From: Cristatella mucedo
Taxonomy: Eukaryota > Bryozoa > Phylactolaemata > Cristatellidae
NCBI GenBank assembly: GCA_009760855.2
Contig: WPIO01000131.1
Location: forward strand, 124,001-188,000
Length of the DNA: 64,000 nt
Direction: 5' to 3'
The position numbers and the translations under genes are program-made. Positions 61,850 through 64,000 of the stretch are shown here, in pieces (the stretch's first letter is position 1; each line of letters opens with the position of its first letter). The notes below the pieces were generated by a model that was not told the DNA's origin, made no database searches, and saw nothing but the letters and a program-made list of their open reading frames with translations.

Positions 61850-62095
61850 ATTGCATAAAAGCAGAAATGGTTACCAAAAACGTGTCTGTAACTCCACAAA
61901 GCCACAAAGATTAAGTGGGCGTAATGGAAGAGAGTTTTCTATAGCATGTTCAAAGCCTGAGTGGCTGTCGGTAAGCAGTCGGTAGCCATCAGACATCAAA
62001 AGGAAGTGAGATGTATGGCCAAGTCAGGAGGTGATTGAGGTAACAAGTACTACAGATGTAGCAGCTCAGGACGTCTGTCTGGTAATGATGTGCCG
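61850..62095 (-). mobile_element. LINE family B 3' UTR fragment on the minus strand
   Basis: Carries the inverted ctccacaaagccacaaag segment and then a stretch closely parallel to 53490-53700 (gagagttttc, gcctgag, gcagctcaggacg). No coding motif is seen. Confidence 0.55.
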
Positions 62096-62255
62096 AGCTG
62101 GTTTGGTCTAGCGGTTAAGGTGCTCGCCCCGGGGACCAAGGTCTGACTGAGGTCGCGGGCTCGAGTCCCGAGGCATATGTGAAGCGCCTGAATAGAGATT
62201 AAGTTCTCTTGGGGCGCTATATATAAATGAATTTTATTTATTTATTTTAAATACA
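62095..62255 (+). mobile_element. tRNA-derived SINE, full head and tail
   Basis: A box A-like sequence TGGTCTAGCGGTTAAGG at 62104-62120 and a box B-like sequence GGGCTCGAGTCCC at 62157-62169 are spaced as in a tRNA. They are followed by the family tail (gaagcgcctgaatagagatt, ttctcttggggcgctat) and a TTTA-rich 3' end. This is the best-preserved SINE in the window. Confidence 0.85.
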
Positions 62256-63317
62256 AACGTACGCTGGCGATCGCGTTGAGTAGTCTGCCACGAGCCGCTG
62301 CGCCCATAGCAGATCTGTGTCACAGTGCTACATGAACAAACGCGACGCCTCGTTAGCTGGTCCGCGCCAGCAGCGCCGCCGCGGCCGCCGCGGCCGCCGC
62401 GGCCGCAGCGGCCGCCGCGGCGGCGGCGGCCGGTCCGTCGTTAAGCTGCCTGGGCCATGCAGCAAATTGCGCGAGCGCGGCGCCTGGAGCTCTTCCTGCC
62501 CGCGCCATCTTGCCCGCGCCGTTTGCCCTCTGTGCAGTGCCAGGTGCAAGGTGCGGTGTGACGAGCCCTCAGGGGGGCGGGCTCGAGCGAGCCGTCCGCT
62601 ATCGGATCTCTGGCAGGCGATCCCTATTGATGCGCCCGCTCCGGAGAGCTGCTGCGACGGCTGCGGCGGCGGCGGCCACCGCGCTGGCGGCGGCGGCGGC
62701 GGCCGATGCGGCGGCGGCGGCCCAAGCTATCCGCTGCCGCGCTCTCGAGCGTGAGTCATTGCGAGGCGACGCGGGCGCTTCGCCAGAGTCGCATTCCTTG
62801 CGTTCGCCGAGCAGCTCGACCGCTCAGGCGCGGCCGAGTTAGGCGAAAATACGCCAAGACTTGGCGGTCTAATTAGTTAATAGTAATTGGAGATAAGCCT
62901 GACTGATGTCTGGCCAATGAATGGGTACGGTACGAAAGGAGTGGGGGTAGGGTCGGCGCCGCGGGCCTCGAGTCTAGACGTACGCTCGGGCGGGCGGGCG
63001 GCATTCGCCTTGAGTCGGCGTCCCTTCCGTCGACCCGAAAGAGGAGGAGGAGGAGGAGGAGGAGGAGGAGGAGTGGGGAGTGGGCTCATGCGCGCGACCT
63101 CGCTCGTTGACCTGCCGGGGGCAGACCTCCCTGACGCGAGGCGTGGCCCGCAACCCGCTCGCGATTGCAGCGCCGCACTGCGGCGTGCGTCCGGCGCCGC
63201 GGCACTATTTCCGTCGCGCTGCGGCTACGTGCGGCGGCGAGTGCTGAGCACTCGCTGGCGCCTACTTTCCTCATCCGCTATCTGCCCCGTCCGTTGCCCC
63301 CTTGGCGAGTTTTAACA
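62256..63317. other. CpG-rich DNA with (GGC)n and (GGA)n runs, no gene recognised
   Basis: GGC/GCC runs at 62375-62435 and 62655-62725 and a (GGA)n run at 63041-63073. No exon was recognised. Confidence 0.4.
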
Positions 63318-63410
63318 ATAATAATGATGACAATTATGATAATAAATTTGCATAGCGTCCTTGGAGAACTGGGTGTCTTTCTAGGCACTATAGAGAGGCT
63401 GTATAGAAAG
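63318..63410 (-). mobile_element. LINE/SINE family A tail, minus strand
   Basis: AATAAT-rich left edge, then the inverted tail (tagcgtccttggagaactgg, tctttctaggcactatag), inside otherwise CpG-rich DNA. Confidence 0.65.
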
Positions 63411-64000
63411 CATTGGCGTATGATTGGCGGTAATATCCGCAAGCAGCAGGCGTAGCGTAAGCGCGTACGCGCGCGCGAAGAACGAATCGCGGCCGACGGA
63501 CGCCTTGCGCGACGGACGGAGTCGCGCAGACAGGCTGCCGTCACTTCCGCCGCCGCCGCCGCGCGGGGATTCGAGCAACTCAGGCTGCAGCGCCCCAGAG
63601 CTACGGCGGCGTCTTACGGTCACGAACGATGCGAGCGACACTCGAAGCGCAAGCAGGTCGCCTGACCGACTTGGCACATGCCTAGCGAATCGTCTCGCGT
63701 GGCTGCCTCGCGAACGCCCCGTCGCGCGGCGTCGCAGAGGCGGCGGCAGCCAATCGCCGACGACGACGACTCGCTCGCTCCAGCCATTCGCGCGGTCTTC
63801 GTGGCTGCTTTGCGGAGTTGCAGCGGCGGCGGCGATACCTCAAATTGCGCTACATTCGCAGCAATATCGGTCCGCGAAGTGAACCGCTGCTTCGGGCGGC
63901 GCTGACAGATCGCGTACGTCGCGGTAAAGGACGCCATCTACGGCTCGCGTGCACTGCGTCTAAGCAGCGGAGATAGTGCGAAAGTAGGAGAGCAAGGGAC
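63411..64000. other. CpG-rich DNA to window end, no gene recognised
   Basis: Short frames on both strands lack motifs. A gene extending beyond the window cannot be excluded. Confidence 0.35.

Noticed and set aside
62104-62169. Functional tRNA gene
   Set aside because: A and B boxes are present but no cloverleaf is maintained, and the LINE-type tail follows, so it is a SINE.

Overview
The window looks like nuclear DNA from an animal, most likely an invertebrate. It has spliced exons with consensus GT/AG sites, long introns packed with microsatellites, tRNA-derived SINEs, non-LTR retrotransposon (LINE) remnants and CpG-rich blocks. I saw no bacterial gene organisation, operons or CRISPR arrays. 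Most long open frames are translated simple repeats (Ser-Leu, Arg-Glu, poly-Ala or poly-Arg). The species cannot be named from this window.

The one convincing host gene is on the + strand from about 26.3 to 39.6 kb. It is the 3' part of a PDZRN3/PDZRN4-type (LNX3/LNX4) E3 ubiquitin ligase scaffold. Six exons can be placed and their reading phases are compatible: second half of PDZ1 plus linker (26317-26750), linker (about 27292-27580), first half of PDZ2 (31737-31901), second half of PDZ2 (32150-32251), an acidic/Gln-rich exon (34202-34378), and a long terminal exon (37730-39580) ending in the PDZ ligand VTTV. Together they encode about 1005 residues. The RING finger, TRAF-type zinc finger and first half of PDZ1 were not found, and should lie upstream of the window or in unrecognised exons.

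Layout: 1-17.5 kb is mostly GC- and CpG-rich DNA with no supportable gene. It holds minisatellites, (CT)n tracts, two MITE-like elements and several near-perfect hairpins. From 17.5 to 26.3 kb there are AT and CT microsatellites and a 20-bp minisatellite. The PDZRN-like gene fills 26.3-39.6 kb, with simple repeats and SINE/LINE tails in its introns. From 40.7 to 62.3 kb is a graveyard of LINE copies on both strands, of two families (here A and B), together with tRNA-headed SINEs whose 3' tail matches that of LINE family A. A short hAT-type element at 57025-57208, with an 8-bp CTCTAGAG target duplication, has ends that match what I remember of the SPIN (Space Invaders) family, known for horizontal transfer. 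The last 1.7 kb is again CpG-rich.

For a second look: the SPIN-like insertion; the shared SINE/LINE tail hairpin; an unusual number of sequence-unrelated, near-perfect short hairpins; a 36-bp palindrome carrying two E-boxes; and a 430-bp cluster of ACAAT/ATTGT motifs.
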